A stretch of 51,553 nt of DNA. It comes from Myxococcales bacterium. Its GTDB lineage: Bacteria > Myxococcota_A > Polyangia > Palsa-1104 > SHYY01. The stretch covers positions 1 through 51,553 of the forward strand of contig SHYY01000016.1 of the NCBI GenBank assembly GCA_009692555.1. The letters are read 5' to 3'. Position 1 is the first letter of the stretch. Every line of letters starts with the position of its first letter. This document shows, piece after piece, positions 7,857 to 15,674 of this stretch. The position numbers and the translations under genes are program-made. Below the pieces are notes generated by a model, which made no database searches, was not told the DNA's origin, and saw nothing but the letters and a program-made list of their open reading frames with translations.

Positions 7857-8432
7857 CTACCTGGCGACCAGGCTGACCGGGAACTCGACCTGAACCCCGC
7901 CGCCGGTGAAGGTCGGGAACTTCCACTTCCCGAAGCCCTGCGCCATGCACCGCTCCATCTCGGCGTCGACATGCGGGTTGAAGATCGTGCCGGTGGCGCT
8001 CCCCGTCGGGTTGAGCAGGAAGCGCGCGGTGACGCTGCTGACCGTGCGCAGGTTCGGATTGCGCTTGAGCCCCTTCTCGTAGCAGCTCACCAGCGCGCCA
8101 CCGTTCGAGACGATCACCTTCTTGACCGCCTTCACCTGCTCGGGCGAGAGGTTCGCCGACTCGACCTGACGCGGCCCAGCTTGCAGCTCGATCGCGCCCA
8201 GCTCGAGGACATTGGGCTGGCTGGCCTCCTTCATCTTCCTCACCTCGGCCTGGGCCACCTGCATCTGCTCCTTCATCGACGACTTCTCGGTCTGGCACTT
8301 GAGGAGGTCGTCCGCGAGGCTCTTGTTGCGAGCGGACATCTCCTCGCTCGCGCCACCCCCGGAGCAGGCGGCGGCGAACAGGAGGGCGGCGGCGACGGGA
8401 ACGAGCGGACGGACGGCGGCGGGGAGGTTCAT
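7857..8432 (-). CDS. Lipoprotein with AgmX/PglI-type C-terminal domain
   Basis: 191 residues. The ATG is followed by a lipoprotein signal (LLFAAACSGG, Cys near residue 22). Residues 30-75 are a predicted coiled coil rich in Lys, Glu and Gln. The C-terminal 110 residues match the AgmX/PglI C-terminal family common in myxobacteria: LSPEQVKAVKKVIVSNGG, then a conserved SCYEKGLKRNPNL, a TonB-like TARFLLNPTGSATGTIF, a second Cys in MERCMAQGF, and KWKFPTFTGGGVQVEFP. In Myxococcus this domain was named from gliding-motility and spore proteins; its biochemical role is unknown. It lies downstream of the ferredoxin and propeller genes on the same strand. The C-terminal domain of the kinase at 25920 looks related. 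Confidence 0.82.
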   Translation of the reverse strand: MNLPAAVRPLVPVAAALLFAAACSGGGASEEMSARNKSLADDLLKCQTEKSSMKEQMQVAQAEVRKMKEASQPNVLELGAIELQAGPRQVESANLSPEQVKAVKKVIVSNGGALVSCYEKGLKRNPNLRTVSSVTARFLLNPTGSATGTIFNPHVDAEMERCMAQGFGKWKFPTFTGGGVQVEFPVSLVAR

Positions 8433-8518
8433 TTTGCGTGAGGATATAGCCGGATCGCCGCCGGGCGCAAGATCGTTCGGCCGGCGCTCGGCCGTCGCGG
8501 AAACTCGGGAATCCCCCG

Positions 8519-8566
8519 CCCCATGGGACGCTTTGGAGCCGCCTGCGGCGAGTCGATGAGGCTCAG
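8519..8566 (+). repeat. Dispersed repeat R1, copy A
   Basis: This copy carries GGGACGCTTTGGAGCC, the hairpin GCCGCC-TGC-GGCG and GTCGATGAGGCTCAG. It ends directly next to the stop codon (8567-8569) of the minus-strand ferredoxin gene. Other copies are at 24598-24659, 24723-24757 and 50598-50652. Confidence 0.65.
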
Positions 8567-8971
8567 TCACGGCAGCGGATCGCGGTTGCGGAACTCTCCG
8601 ATCACGCGCCCGCCGACCACGTGCTCGGCGACGATTCGCGGGACATCGCCCGGGGTCACCGCGTTGTAGATCACGCCGCCGCGGAGGCTCCCGAGGACCG
8701 AGCGGTGGATCTCCTCCTCCCCCTCGCCCGGGCGAAGCTCGCGCACCATCACGTTGACCCCGCGCGCGCACTTGCCAAAGCAGCTCTGCCAGTCGAGGTG
8801 AACGGCCACCTCCGGCGGCGGCGCGGTCGCGAGGCGTGCCTTCAGCTCGTCGTGCACCGCCCGGGAGTTGCGCTTGTCACCGCACTCCGGACCACGGCAA
8901 ACCAGGATCAGGACGCCGTGGCCAGGCGCTGCCCTGCGGCTACTTTCCGAGGGTGTCTGGCTGGTCCTCAC
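8567..8971 (-). CDS. Thioredoxin-like 2Fe-2S ferredoxin
   Basis: 134 residues with a GTG start, overlapping the end of the upstream propeller gene by 32 bases; a later start is possible. Two cysteine pairs are visible: LVCRGPECGDK (C-x4-C, near residue 25) and SCFGKCARGVNVMV (C-x3-C, near residue 64). This is the pattern of the thioredoxin-fold (2Fe-2S) ferredoxins related to NuoE and the Azotobacter/Aquifex Shethna type. These are small soluble electron carriers. Partners are not evident; nothing nearby on the same strand is a redox enzyme. Its stop is flush with copy A of repeat R1, which may shape the 3' end of the transcript. Confidence 0.82.
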   Translation of the reverse strand: MRTSQTPSESSRRAAPGHGVLILVCRGPECGDKRNSRAVHDELKARLATAPPPEVAVHLDWQSCFGKCARGVNVMVRELRPGEGEEEIHRSVLGSLRGGVIYNAVTPGDVPRIVAEHVVGGRVIGEFRNRDPLP

Positions 8972-10784
8972 CCGGCTTCGCCTTCGGCGCCACCTTCGGC
9001 ACCAACCTGGGCGCGCTCTCGACCAGGATCTTGCGCAGGAACGCCCCCAGCGACGGCAGGGTCCGCTTCTCCTCGGCGACGAACACGAGCAGGCGGCGCT
9101 CCTCGGGCCCGCCGAGGCGGAGCAGACCGTCGACCGCGAGCTGGAGCGCCTGCGGATCCGAGTTGAACGACGGGTCGCAGCGATAGGCCAGCACGAGATC
9201 GCGCAGCGGCTTGACCGCCTCCGGGCCGCCGAGGGAGACGATCGACTTCACGATCTCCTTCATCGCCGCAAGCGGCGTCGCCGGGTCGGCGAGGTGGCGG
9301 GCGAGCAGCGCGGACGACTCGCGATCCGAGACCACCGCGCTCACCCGCGCCAGCGTGTCGACGCCGCGCACCCGGCGATCGGCGAGGTAGTCGTAATGCA
9401 GCGCGAGCGCCTCGCGGTAGAGCGGCGCCGAGTCGGCGTCCTGGCGCGTCACCAGCGCCTCCGCCGCACGCGCCACCACCGCCGGAGCCATCCCCTCCTT
9501 CAACACCACCTTGACCAGCACCTCGGTGACCTCCCTGCCCGGCACCTTGGTCATGGCGTCGACGGCGAACACCTTCACCGCGGTGAAGCGCGCGTCGGGA
9601 TCCCAGATGATCGTCGCCAGCGTCTGCGCCACCGACGGGGGCTGCCCCCCGGTGCCGGGCGCGAAGCCATCCGCATCGAAGGTCACCCCGGTGACCTTGA
9701 GGCCGGTCTTCTTCGACCACGCCAGGCCGCCCGAGCGCGCATCGATCGCGCACAGCTGCCCATCGGCGGTGGCGTAGACGATCGACGCCCCCGAGTCGTC
9801 GGAGCCGACCACGTCGACCCGCGGGTGGGCGTAGGCCCAGCGGATCGCGCCGCTGTCGGCGTCGAACGCGAAGAAGAAGCGGTAGCTGTGCAGGAAGGCC
9901 GCCCCGTCGCGGAAGGCCACCGATTCGCCCTTCGGCTCCGCGCGCCACAGCAGGCGGTTGCGATCGAAGGCGGTGTAGTCCGCCTGCGCATGCTGGTAGC
10001 TGTCGTAGAAGTAGAACGAGCGGATCTGCTGCGACGCCATCTTCGCCGCGGTGAAGGACGATCCCTTCTTCGAGCCGGTGGCGCTCTTCACATCGAGCAG
10101 GTAGATCCCCGAGTTTGCGCCATAGTAGAACCCGTCGGCCTCCGCCCGGACGAAGGTGATCGACTCGTCGGTGGCGCGCACGCGAGCCACCTCGGCGCCG
10201 CTCTTGCCGTCGAGCAGCACCAGGTTCTGGTAGGCGTAGGGCACCGCCACCATCCCGCCGCGCGCCGCCGGGGCGCCGAGCGAGCCCGACGCCTCGTCGC
10301 GCCACACCTCGCCGCAACCGTCGGGGGAGATCGCCACCGCGTAGCTGGTGCGCGTGGTCCCCGACGAGGACTGCACGACGTAGTAGAGCCGATCCTCGGC
10401 GGTCAGGCCGAGGAACTTCTCCTCCGCCTTGATCCGCGCGGTGCAGCGCAGCGCGCCGTCGGCCCCGTTGCGGATCGCCACCTCCGTCGGTCCCTGGCGG
10501 TGCGCCACGAACCCCCGCCCGACCGCCAGACGCGAGGTGACGTTCGCCTCGACATCCCAGGCGATCTTTCCGTCGGTGAGATCATAGGCCACCAGGTGCT
10601 TCGGCGCCGCCGTCACGAGGTAGGCCATCGCATGCCCGCCCCCGCGCGGCCCCTTCTCGCTGGCGCCGTAGGTGGCCAGCGTGCGCTGGATGTCTTCCAC
10701 CGAGTTGTCGCGCGCGTGCAGGGAGAACGGCGGCTCGACGCAGCCGAGCGCAGCCAGCGACGGCACGAGCAGCCAGAGGCGCAT
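8940..10784 (-). CDS. Secreted PQQ-type beta-propeller lipoprotein with HEAT-like C-terminus
   Basis: 614 residues. The signal MRLWLLVPSLAALGC ends in a lipobox, so it is probably anchored in the cell envelope. Residues 45-400 contain repeated beta-propeller blades of the PQQ/quinoprotein or BamB type (for example HLVAYDLTDGKIAWDVEAN and LLDGKSGAEVARV). Residues about 400-600 switch to helical HEAT-like repeats (LLARHLADPATPLAAMKEIV, VKPLRDLVLAY). The ATG overlaps the TGA of the upstream HEAT gene (TGATG), so they are translationally coupled. No enzymatic PQQ-binding residues are obvious; a scaffold or surveillance role in the envelope is an inference. The propeller-HEAT fusion is not one I can assign to a named family. 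Confidence 0.82.
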   Translation of the reverse strand: MRLWLLVPSLAALGCVEPPFSLHARDNSVEDIQRTLATYGASEKGPRGGGHAMAYLVTAAPKHLVAYDLTDGKIAWDVEANVTSRLAVGRGFVAHRQGPTEVAIRNGADGALRCTARIKAEEKFLGLTAEDRLYYVVQSSSGTTRTSYAVAISPDGCGEVWRDEASGSLGAPAARGGMVAVPYAYQNLVLLDGKSGAEVARVRATDESITFVRAEADGFYYGANSGIYLLDVKSATGSKKGSSFTAAKMASQQIRSFYFYDSYQHAQADYTAFDRNRLLWRAEPKGESVAFRDGAAFLHSYRFFFAFDADSGAIRWAYAHPRVDVVGSDDSGASIVYATADGQLCAIDARSGGLAWSKKTGLKVTGVTFDADGFAPGTGGQPPSVAQTLATIIWDPDARFTAVKVFAVDAMTKVPGREVTEVLVKVVLKEGMAPAVVARAAEALVTRQDADSAPLYREALALHYDYLADRRVRGVDTLARVSAVVSDRESSALLARHLADPATPLAAMKEIVKSIVSLGGPEAVKPLRDLVLAYRCDPSFNSDPQALQLAVDGLLRLGGPEERRLLVFVAEEKRTLPSLGAFLRKILVESAPRLVPKVAPKAKPGEDQPDTLGK

Positions 10785-11551
10785 CAGTTGGTCCCCCGCT
10801 GCTCGATCGCCTTCTTTGCCTCGACGCGCGAGGGCCGCGTCTTCTCCTTCTCCGTCGCCTGGACATATTCTGTCAGCGCCGCGGTCGCCTCCGCGCCGGC
10901 GAGCTTGGAGATCGCCTTCACCACCTCGAGGCGGATCGGATCGGGCCCGAAGTCGGGTCGCTTGAGCAGCTCACCGAGGGTGGCCGCGAGCAGCGAGTCG
11001 GGGATCTGGCCGACCAGCTCGCCCAGCCGACGCGCCGAAGAGGGTCCGCCGATCGCCGCGATCGCATCGACCGCCGCCGCGTCGCGGTGCGCCAGCAGCT
11101 TCACCAGCGGCTCCTCCGCCGAGGTCTCCTTGCGCTTCGCCAGCGCCCGCGCCGCCGCCGCGCGCACCTCCTCCACCGAGTCAGAGAGCGCGCCGATCAG
11201 CGTCGGCACCACCCGCGGGTCGGTCAGCTCGGCGATCGCCACGACCGCCTTCTTGCGCAGCTCCGGATTGCGGTTGCGCGCGTACAGCACGAGCACCTCG
11301 GTCGCCCGCGGCTCCTTGCGTCCCGAGAGCCCGGCCAGGAGCGCGGCCGATACCTTCGGCGGCGCGCCGATCGCCAGCTCGTCGAGGATCGCCTCGCACG
11401 CGCCCGGAGTGACGTCCTCGGCCAGCTTGGTGGCCGCCTCGATCGCCTTGCCCTCGTTGGAGTTGCGGATCTCCCGACGCAGCGCATCGACCTCGTCGGC
11501 GTACGCGCGGGGCGCGCCGCCCGTCACCAGCACCAGCAGCAGCCATCGCAT
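10784..11551 (-). CDS. Exported HEAT-repeat protein
   Basis: 255 residues. The ATG at 11551 opens a Sec signal (WLLLVLVTGGAPRAYA, cleavage after about residue 18). The rest is regular HEAT/PBS-lyase-like helix pairs, e.g. NPELRKKAVVAIAELTDPRV and SVEEVRAAAARALAKRKE. Such repeats bind partner proteins. It is exported and translationally coupled to the propeller gene through a TGATG overlap, and that protein also has HEAT-like helices. Together they suggest an envelope complex. An open frame continues upstream through the neighbouring gene, but the signal peptide and coupling favour this start. Confidence 0.8.
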   Translation of the reverse strand: MRWLLLVLVTGGAPRAYADEVDALRREIRNSNEGKAIEAATKLAEDVTPGACEAILDELAIGAPPKVSAALLAGLSGRKEPRATEVLVLYARNRNPELRKKAVVAIAELTDPRVVPTLIGALSDSVEEVRAAAARALAKRKETSAEEPLVKLLAHRDAAAVDAIAAIGGPSSARRLGELVGQIPDSLLAATLGELLKRPDFGPDPIRLEVVKAISKLAGAEATAALTEYVQATEKEKTRPSRVEAKKAIEQRGTN

Positions 11552-11580
11552 GAAGGACCTTCTCCTGATGGGACTGGACA

Positions 11581-12114
11581 CTAGTGTCCGACCTTCGTCT
11601 CGTCCTCGGAGAAGGTCACCTTGCCCGAGTAGTGCGGCCCCTCGCCGCGCAGGATGAACTCGCCCGACGCCAGCACCGCGTGTCGGCTCTCGATCACCAA
11701 TCGGTATTTCTTGTTCATCTCGAAGTCCTCGTTGTCGAAGGTCACCGAGTTGAACAGCGCGCGATCCCCGCGGTTCATGAACTGCTCGGTCGCCGCCTTG
11801 CGCGCGTTGGCGCCGTTGGTGATGTCGTAGATGACGAGGTCGACCTGAACATCGTTGATCGGCTTCGAGAAAAAGGCGGCGTACTCGATCTTCAGCTTGT
11901 TGGTCTTCTTGTCGTACCAGAGCGTGGTCTTGTTCAGGTTCTTCAGCTGCGCGACATAGGACGGCACCGACGACCAGCTGGTCGGCAGGCGCCTGTCGCT
12001 GATGATGATTCGACCCTTGAGGAGGTCCTCCGGCATCGGTCCCTTGGCGAGGGCTTGCGGAAGCAGGGCGGGGGTCGCCAGGGTCAAGGCAAGAACAGCG
12101 GCAGCGTACTTCAT
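11581..12114 (-). CDS. Exported protein of unknown function
   Basis: 177 residues with an ATG start and a clear Sec signal peptide (AAAVLALTLATPALLPQALA, cleavage near residue 23). The mature protein is beta-rich and mentions no motif I recognise. Segments such as TLWYDKKTNKLKIEYAAFFSK and DVQVDLVIYDITNGA look like strands of an immunoglobulin-like or small beta sandwich. There are no Cys residues in the mature part. It sits 29 bases upstream of the HEAT-repeat gene on the same strand, so it probably belongs to the same envelope operon. A conserved myxobacterial hypothetical is my best description. Confidence 0.75.
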   Translation of the reverse strand: MKYAAAVLALTLATPALLPQALAKGPMPEDLLKGRIIISDRRLPTSWSSVPSYVAQLKNLNKTTLWYDKKTNKLKIEYAAFFSKPINDVQVDLVIYDITNGANARKAATEQFMNRGDRALFNSVTFDNEDFEMNKKYRLVIESRHAVLASGEFILRGEGPHYSGKVTFSEDETKVGH

Positions 12115-12184
12115 GGTTCCCGGCTCCTCCTGGCGAGCGTTTGGGCGATGGCTCCCGAGAAGCTACGACAACCGGCCGCAAGGT

Positions 12185-13021
12185 TCAATTCTCTTTCGAG
12201 AGCAGCGCCGCGATGGCGGCGATCGCCTCCTCGCCGGCCTGCCCTTTCGCGCGGGCGACGGCGAGGAGGGGCCTAGCGCTGTCGCGGTAGAGGGCCCGCA
12301 CGGGCTCGGGGAGCGCCGCGAGGTGCATCGCCACGACCGCCACATCGCCCCGTGCGATCGGTCCGGTGAGCGCGTCGGGGAGGCCGTGGGCGGCCACGTT
12401 GCGCGCCGCCGATCCGAGCAGCCCCCCGAGGGCGGCCGCGGCGGCCTCGCGGTCGAGCCCCTCGCCGACCAGCAGATCGATCGCCGCGGCGACGAGAGCG
12501 AGGGTGTGGTTGCCGGCCAGCACCGCTGCGGCGTGGTAGCGCCCGAGCCCCGCCGCGTCGAGCGCCAGCGGCCGGCCGCCGATCCGCAGCGCCAGCTGCT
12601 CGGCCTGCGCGCGCCCGGCCTCGTCCCCGGCCACGCCGAACACCGTCCCGGCGAATTCGGCGTCCTCGGTGGCGCCCGCCAGCGCGCGTAACGGGTGGAG
12701 AAGCCCGACGCCGCGCACACGGTCCCGTACCGGCGCGAACACCTGCTCCGGCGGCAGCGCGCCTGCACAGTGGAGCAGCACCGTCTCCTTTCCGGCGCAG
12801 CCCTCGGTGAGCAGCCGCTCCGCGACCTCGCCGATCGCGCCGTCGCTCACCGCCAGTACGGCGACCTCGCAGGGCCCCCGGCCGCCGGATGGTGCTGGCA
12901 GCGACTGCCCGGCCGCCAGGACGCCCGAACGCGTCCAGCGAGTGACCTCGATCCCGGTGCGCGTGAGGGCGATCGCCAGCGCACGCCCGACCGGTCCCGA
13001 TCCCGCGACGAGCACCCTCAC
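12185..13021 (-). CDS. Rossmann-like oxidoreductase with DUF2520
   Basis: 278 residues, GTG start. The N-terminus MRVLVAGSGPVGRALAIAL is a dinucleotide-binding GxGxxG fold. The C-terminal half (about 125-278) has the helical DUF2520 pattern, including AGATEDAEFAGTVFGVAGDE and GRYHAAAVLAGNH. The architecture resembles ketopantoate or pyrroline-5-carboxylate reductases, and DUF2520 proteins are often found near cofactor genes, but the substrate is not established. Its start overlaps the nadD stop (GTGA), so the two are co-translated, which hints at a role near NAD or pantothenate metabolism. That hint is inference only. Confidence 0.85.
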   Translation of the reverse strand: MRVLVAGSGPVGRALAIALTRTGIEVTRWTRSGVLAAGQSLPAPSGGRGPCEVAVLAVSDGAIGEVAERLLTEGCAGKETVLLHCAGALPPEQVFAPVRDRVRGVGLLHPLRALAGATEDAEFAGTVFGVAGDEAGRAQAEQLALRIGGRPLALDAAGLGRYHAAAVLAGNHTLALVAAAIDLLVGEGLDREAAAAALGGLLGSAARNVAAHGLPDALTGPIARGDVAVVAMHLAALPEPVRALYRDSARPLLAVARAKGQAGEEAIAAIAALLSKEN

Positions 13022-13560
13022 CGCCGGTACAACCCGTGCGTCGCGATGTGGTCCGCCACCGTCGCGGGCACCAGCTGACCGATCGCCTCGCCGGCCGCCG
13101 CCCGCCGCCGGATCTCGGTCGAGCTGATGTCCGGAATCGACACCTCACCCGATCCGGTGTGGCCGACCCGCCCGACAGTGAAAAAGTCGACCAGTCGCTC
13201 CAGCTCCTGGTAGCGGTACCAGCGCTCCCGCTCGGCGAGCAGATCCGCCCCGATGACGACCACGATCCGCTGCGCGACCCCCATGGCGTAGAGCGCCTGC
13301 ACCGTATGCAGCGTCCGGCTCTCCCCTCCCAGCCGCTCCTCCACGTCGCTGACCTCCACGCGCCCGTTGAAGGGCTCCGCCGCCAGACGTGCCATCGCCA
13401 GCCGGTGCTCGAACGGCGCGAGCCGCTTGTCGAACGGATGGACGAAGCAGGGCACCATCAGCAGGCGATCCACGCGGGCCGTCGCCAGCGCGTAGACCAT
13501 CGCCATCTGGTGCCCGACGTGGGGCGGATTGAAGCTGCCGCCGAACAGCGCGACCCGCAT
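13018..13560 (-). CDS. nadD: Nicotinate-nucleotide adenylyltransferase
   Basis: 180 residues from the ATG at 13560; an in-frame ATG at 13578 would add six. The enzyme joins ATP and nicotinate mononucleotide to give deamido-NAD in NAD synthesis. Family marks are visible: the nucleotidyltransferase motif GGSFNPPHVGH at the N-terminus (with the catalytic HxxH-like pair), VIGADLLAERERWYR in the middle, and the ISSTEIRRR motif near the end. Length is slightly short of the usual 190-210. The stop overlaps the start of the DUF2520 gene. No strong ribosome-binding site marks either candidate start. Confidence 0.93.
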   Translation of the reverse strand: MRVALFGGSFNPPHVGHQMAMVYALATARVDRLLMVPCFVHPFDKRLAPFEHRLAMARLAAEPFNGRVEVSDVEERLGGESRTLHTVQALYAMGVAQRIVVVIGADLLAERERWYRYQELERLVDFFTVGRVGHTGSGEVSIPDISSTEIRRRAAAGEAIGQLVPATVADHIATHGLYRR

Positions 13561-13620
13561 CGTCGGCGACGGTAGCATGGGGCCGGAAGCGTGGGGAGAG
13601 GCTAGGGGCGAAGAGAGAGT

Positions 13621-15147
13621 CTAGACGATCGGAACCGGCTTCAGCGTCGCCTGGTTGCCCTTGACCACGACCTTGAAGCGGACCATGCGGGCGCTGTACT
13701 TCTTGCACAGCGCCGCTTCGTTCTGCTTGAGCTTGGCGATGAACTGTTCGCCGTCCATCCCCTCCGTGCCCTCCCCGGTCTGCTGCCGTGCGGCCGAGTA
13801 CTCGCTCCAGATCCTCGCGTAGTAGGAGTCGGCCGCCTCCGCCGCCAGCTCGGCCGCTTCCCCCGATGTGGCGCTGCTGGCGGCGCCCGTCGCGGCGGCC
13901 GCTTCGTCAACGAACAGTCCGCCCTCGCCGCGCCAGTGCTGCGACGCCGGCAGCTCCGCGCCCTCCTCGGACTCGTCCTCGTCGCCCGGCTCCGGTCTTC
14001 CGAGCAGCCGCGCCAGCATGACGTTCAGCCCGTTGGCAAGTCCTTCGAAGTCCTGCGACGGCGACTCGAACACGAAGTCGCGGTTCCCGTTGATCACCTC
14101 GGTGACGCCCGCCTCGATCTTGTCGAGCGGGCCGAGGAAGCGCCGCGAGGTCCGGACGGCCGCCCCCGCCACCGCGAGCATTCCCACCAAGCCGAGGCCG
14201 ATGATCATCACCCCGAGCGGCATCAGGGGCGCCTTCGCCGCGCTCAGCGACGCCAGCACCACGAAGCCCGAGCGCGTGGTCGAGTTCGGCACGTTACCGA
14301 GGAGCGGCGCGGCGGAGGCCACCCACACGTCGCGGTTGATCATCACCCGGAAAGGCTCGGTCGCCTCGTGCTTGTTGATCGCCGGCGAGGCCAGACCCTT
14401 GGTGCCGTCGGGCTGCGGCGCGGTGAAGAGCTGCTCGGCGAGATCCTTCTCCTCGGCGCTCTCCGACTTCGCGCCGTCGGCGCGCGTGAAGCTCGAGGCG
14501 TGGATCTTCAACCCGCCGCGCTTCGACTCGTAGAAGTAGGCGACGTGGACGCCCGAGCGCTCCGACTCCGCGATCGCGTCGGCGGCCGACTGCACATCCC
14601 CGACGAAGACCACCCCGAGCACCTGCCCCTGGGCCGACTTCACCGGCGCCGCGCTGACGCGATACATCGCGCCCTCGACGTCCCATACATCCTTGTTCGG
14701 CTGCCCCTTGAGCGCGAGCGCCAGCGACGGGTAGTCCTTGGTCAGGTCCTCGCCGTTGCGCCATGAGAACGACTGATCGCGATCGCGCGCAATCAGCTTT
14801 CCAGTGGCGTCGGTGAGGCCGATGATCCCGACCAGATGGCGCTCCTTCTCCAGCCGTCCCCGGCGTGCCTCGCAGGCGACAAACGCCGCCCCGCGGCGGT
14901 CATCCTCGTTCGCCTTGGCGAACACCTGGACGAACTCCTCCTCGCGCGCGAAGTCAGCCGTCAGGGTGGTCAGATCGACCGCCTCCAACCGGGACGACCG
15001 GAGGATCTGCTGCTGCGCGTGCGAGACGCTGCCCTCGACCTGACGGGTGATGCTCTCGCTGACCGTGGTGGTGACCTCGAAGTACACCAGCACGGTGACC
15101 AGCGCCATCAGACCCGCCGACACCAGTGCGACTTTGACCCGGAACAT
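13621..15147 (-). CDS. Membrane sensor-like protein (cache/HAMP-like), MXAN_5187 type
   Basis: 508 residues. TM1 is at about 7-25. A periplasmic region of roughly 270 residues follows, with cache-like features (LVGIIGLTDATGKLIARDRD, YRVSAAPVKSAQGQVLGVVFVGD). TM2 is at about 305-330 (LGVMIIGLGLVGMLAVAGAAV). Next come a HAMP-like helix (LDKIEAGVTEVINGNRDF), an acidic and Ala-rich disordered linker, and a basic C-terminal domain with YYARIWSEYSAAR and IAKLKQNEAALCKKYSARMVRFKVVVK. This layout fits the myxobacterial MXAN_5187 family as I remember it. There is no kinase, GGDEF or methyl-accepting domain, so the output is unknown. It is the first gene of the minus-strand run, divergent from the PilZ gene. 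Confidence 0.75.
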   Translation of the reverse strand: MFRVKVALVSAGLMALVTVLVYFEVTTTVSESITRQVEGSVSHAQQQILRSSRLEAVDLTTLTADFAREEEFVQVFAKANEDDRRGAAFVACEARRGRLEKERHLVGIIGLTDATGKLIARDRDQSFSWRNGEDLTKDYPSLALALKGQPNKDVWDVEGAMYRVSAAPVKSAQGQVLGVVFVGDVQSAADAIAESERSGVHVAYFYESKRGGLKIHASSFTRADGAKSESAEEKDLAEQLFTAPQPDGTKGLASPAINKHEATEPFRVMINRDVWVASAAPLLGNVPNSTTRSGFVVLASLSAAKAPLMPLGVMIIGLGLVGMLAVAGAAVRTSRRFLGPLDKIEAGVTEVINGNRDFVFESPSQDFEGLANGLNVMLARLLGRPEPGDEDESEEGAELPASQHWRGEGGLFVDEAAAATGAASSATSGEAAELAAEAADSYYARIWSEYSAARQQTGEGTEGMDGEQFIAKLKQNEAALCKKYSARMVRFKVVVKGNQATLKPVPIV

Positions 15148-15246
15148 GACTCAGCTCCCCGGCAAAGAGCCAAAAAAACCGGCCCTGATTTCGGCGACGA
15201 GTATCTTCATAGGCGGGTGCGAAGTCAAAGGAAAAGCCTGCGGGGT

Positions 15247-15306
15247 TGGTCCGACCACTCCACCTGCCCGCCGTCCGGAGAGAAGTTGACTTCTGAATGG
15301 TCCGAC
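15247..15306. promoter_or_regulatory. Repeated TGGTCCGAC boxes between divergent genes
   Basis: TGGTC-C-GACCA (15247-15257) is a perfect palindrome. The half-sequence TGGTCCGAC recurs at 15298-15306, 51 bases away and inside the PilZ promoter spacer. They may be two sites for one regulator of the divergent pair at 15147 (minus) and 15342 (plus). Confidence 0.3.
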
Positions 15307-15323
15307 TTTATCCTACATGTAGG
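15286..15323 (+). promoter_or_regulatory. Sigma-70-like promoter and perfect palindrome before the PilZ gene
   Basis: TTGACT (15286-15291), 17 bases, TATCCT (15309-15314). The perfect 12-bp palindrome CCTACATGTAGG (15312-15323) covers the end of the -10 box and the expected start site near 15321, the classical place for a repressor operator. TGGAG (about 15331-15335) serves as ribosome-binding site for the ATG at 15342. Confidence 0.5.
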
Positions 15324-15341
15324 CTAAATCTGGAGTTGCCC

Positions 15342-15674
15342 ATGAGTGACCGACGCAGCGAGCAACGCACCGCGATCGACCTCCTCGTCAACAAGTACAT
15401 CGGGGAGGATCCTCATCTATGCCGCGCCGTCAATGTGAGCCGGCGCGGCATGCTGCTCTACAAGGTGTTCGAGCCCGACCTGGAGATCGGCGAAGTGGAG
15501 CTCGAGTTCCAGCTTCCGGGCGAGGATCACGTATTTCACGCCGCGGGGGTCACGCTCGCCGAACACCGCTGGGCGCGCGCGCACGGGGTCCGCTTCACGC
15601 GCATCAGCCCCGAGGACGCGGCGCTCCTCGATGCCTACCTCGCCAGCCCGAACCGCGCCACCGCCACCGGCTAG
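15342..15674 (+). CDS. PilZ-domain protein
   Basis: 110 residues, a single-domain PilZ protein. The cyclic-di-GMP signature is intact: RRSEQR near the N-terminus (RxxxR) and NVSRRG about 25 residues later (the [D/N]xSxxG motif), followed by a beta-barrel with VELEFQLPGED and ARAHGVRFTRIS. Single-domain PilZ proteins bind c-di-GMP and relay it to a partner, often for motility or exopolysaccharide control. I chose the ATG behind TGGAG; an in-frame ATG at 15297 lies upstream of the predicted transcript start. Its TAG stop overlaps the stop of the convergent gene in the shared tetranucleotide CTAG. Confidence 0.88.
   Translation: MSDRRSEQRTAIDLLVNKYIGEDPHLCRAVNVSRRGMLLYKVFEPDLEIGEVELEFQLPGEDHVFHAAGVTLAEHRWARAHGVRFTRISPEDAALLDAYLASPNRATATG

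Noticed and set aside
7634..7972. Upstream extension of the cNMP-binding gene
   Set aside because: It would translate through the 20-bp inverted repeats and the REP-like hairpin and overlap the AgmX-type gene; the sequence is low in helix-forming pattern until the GTG at 7633.
8868..11657. Long plus-strand frame opposite the ferredoxin, propeller and HEAT genes
   Set aside because: The opposite frames have signal peptides, coupled overlaps and recognisable folds; this one is Arg/His-rich and featureless.
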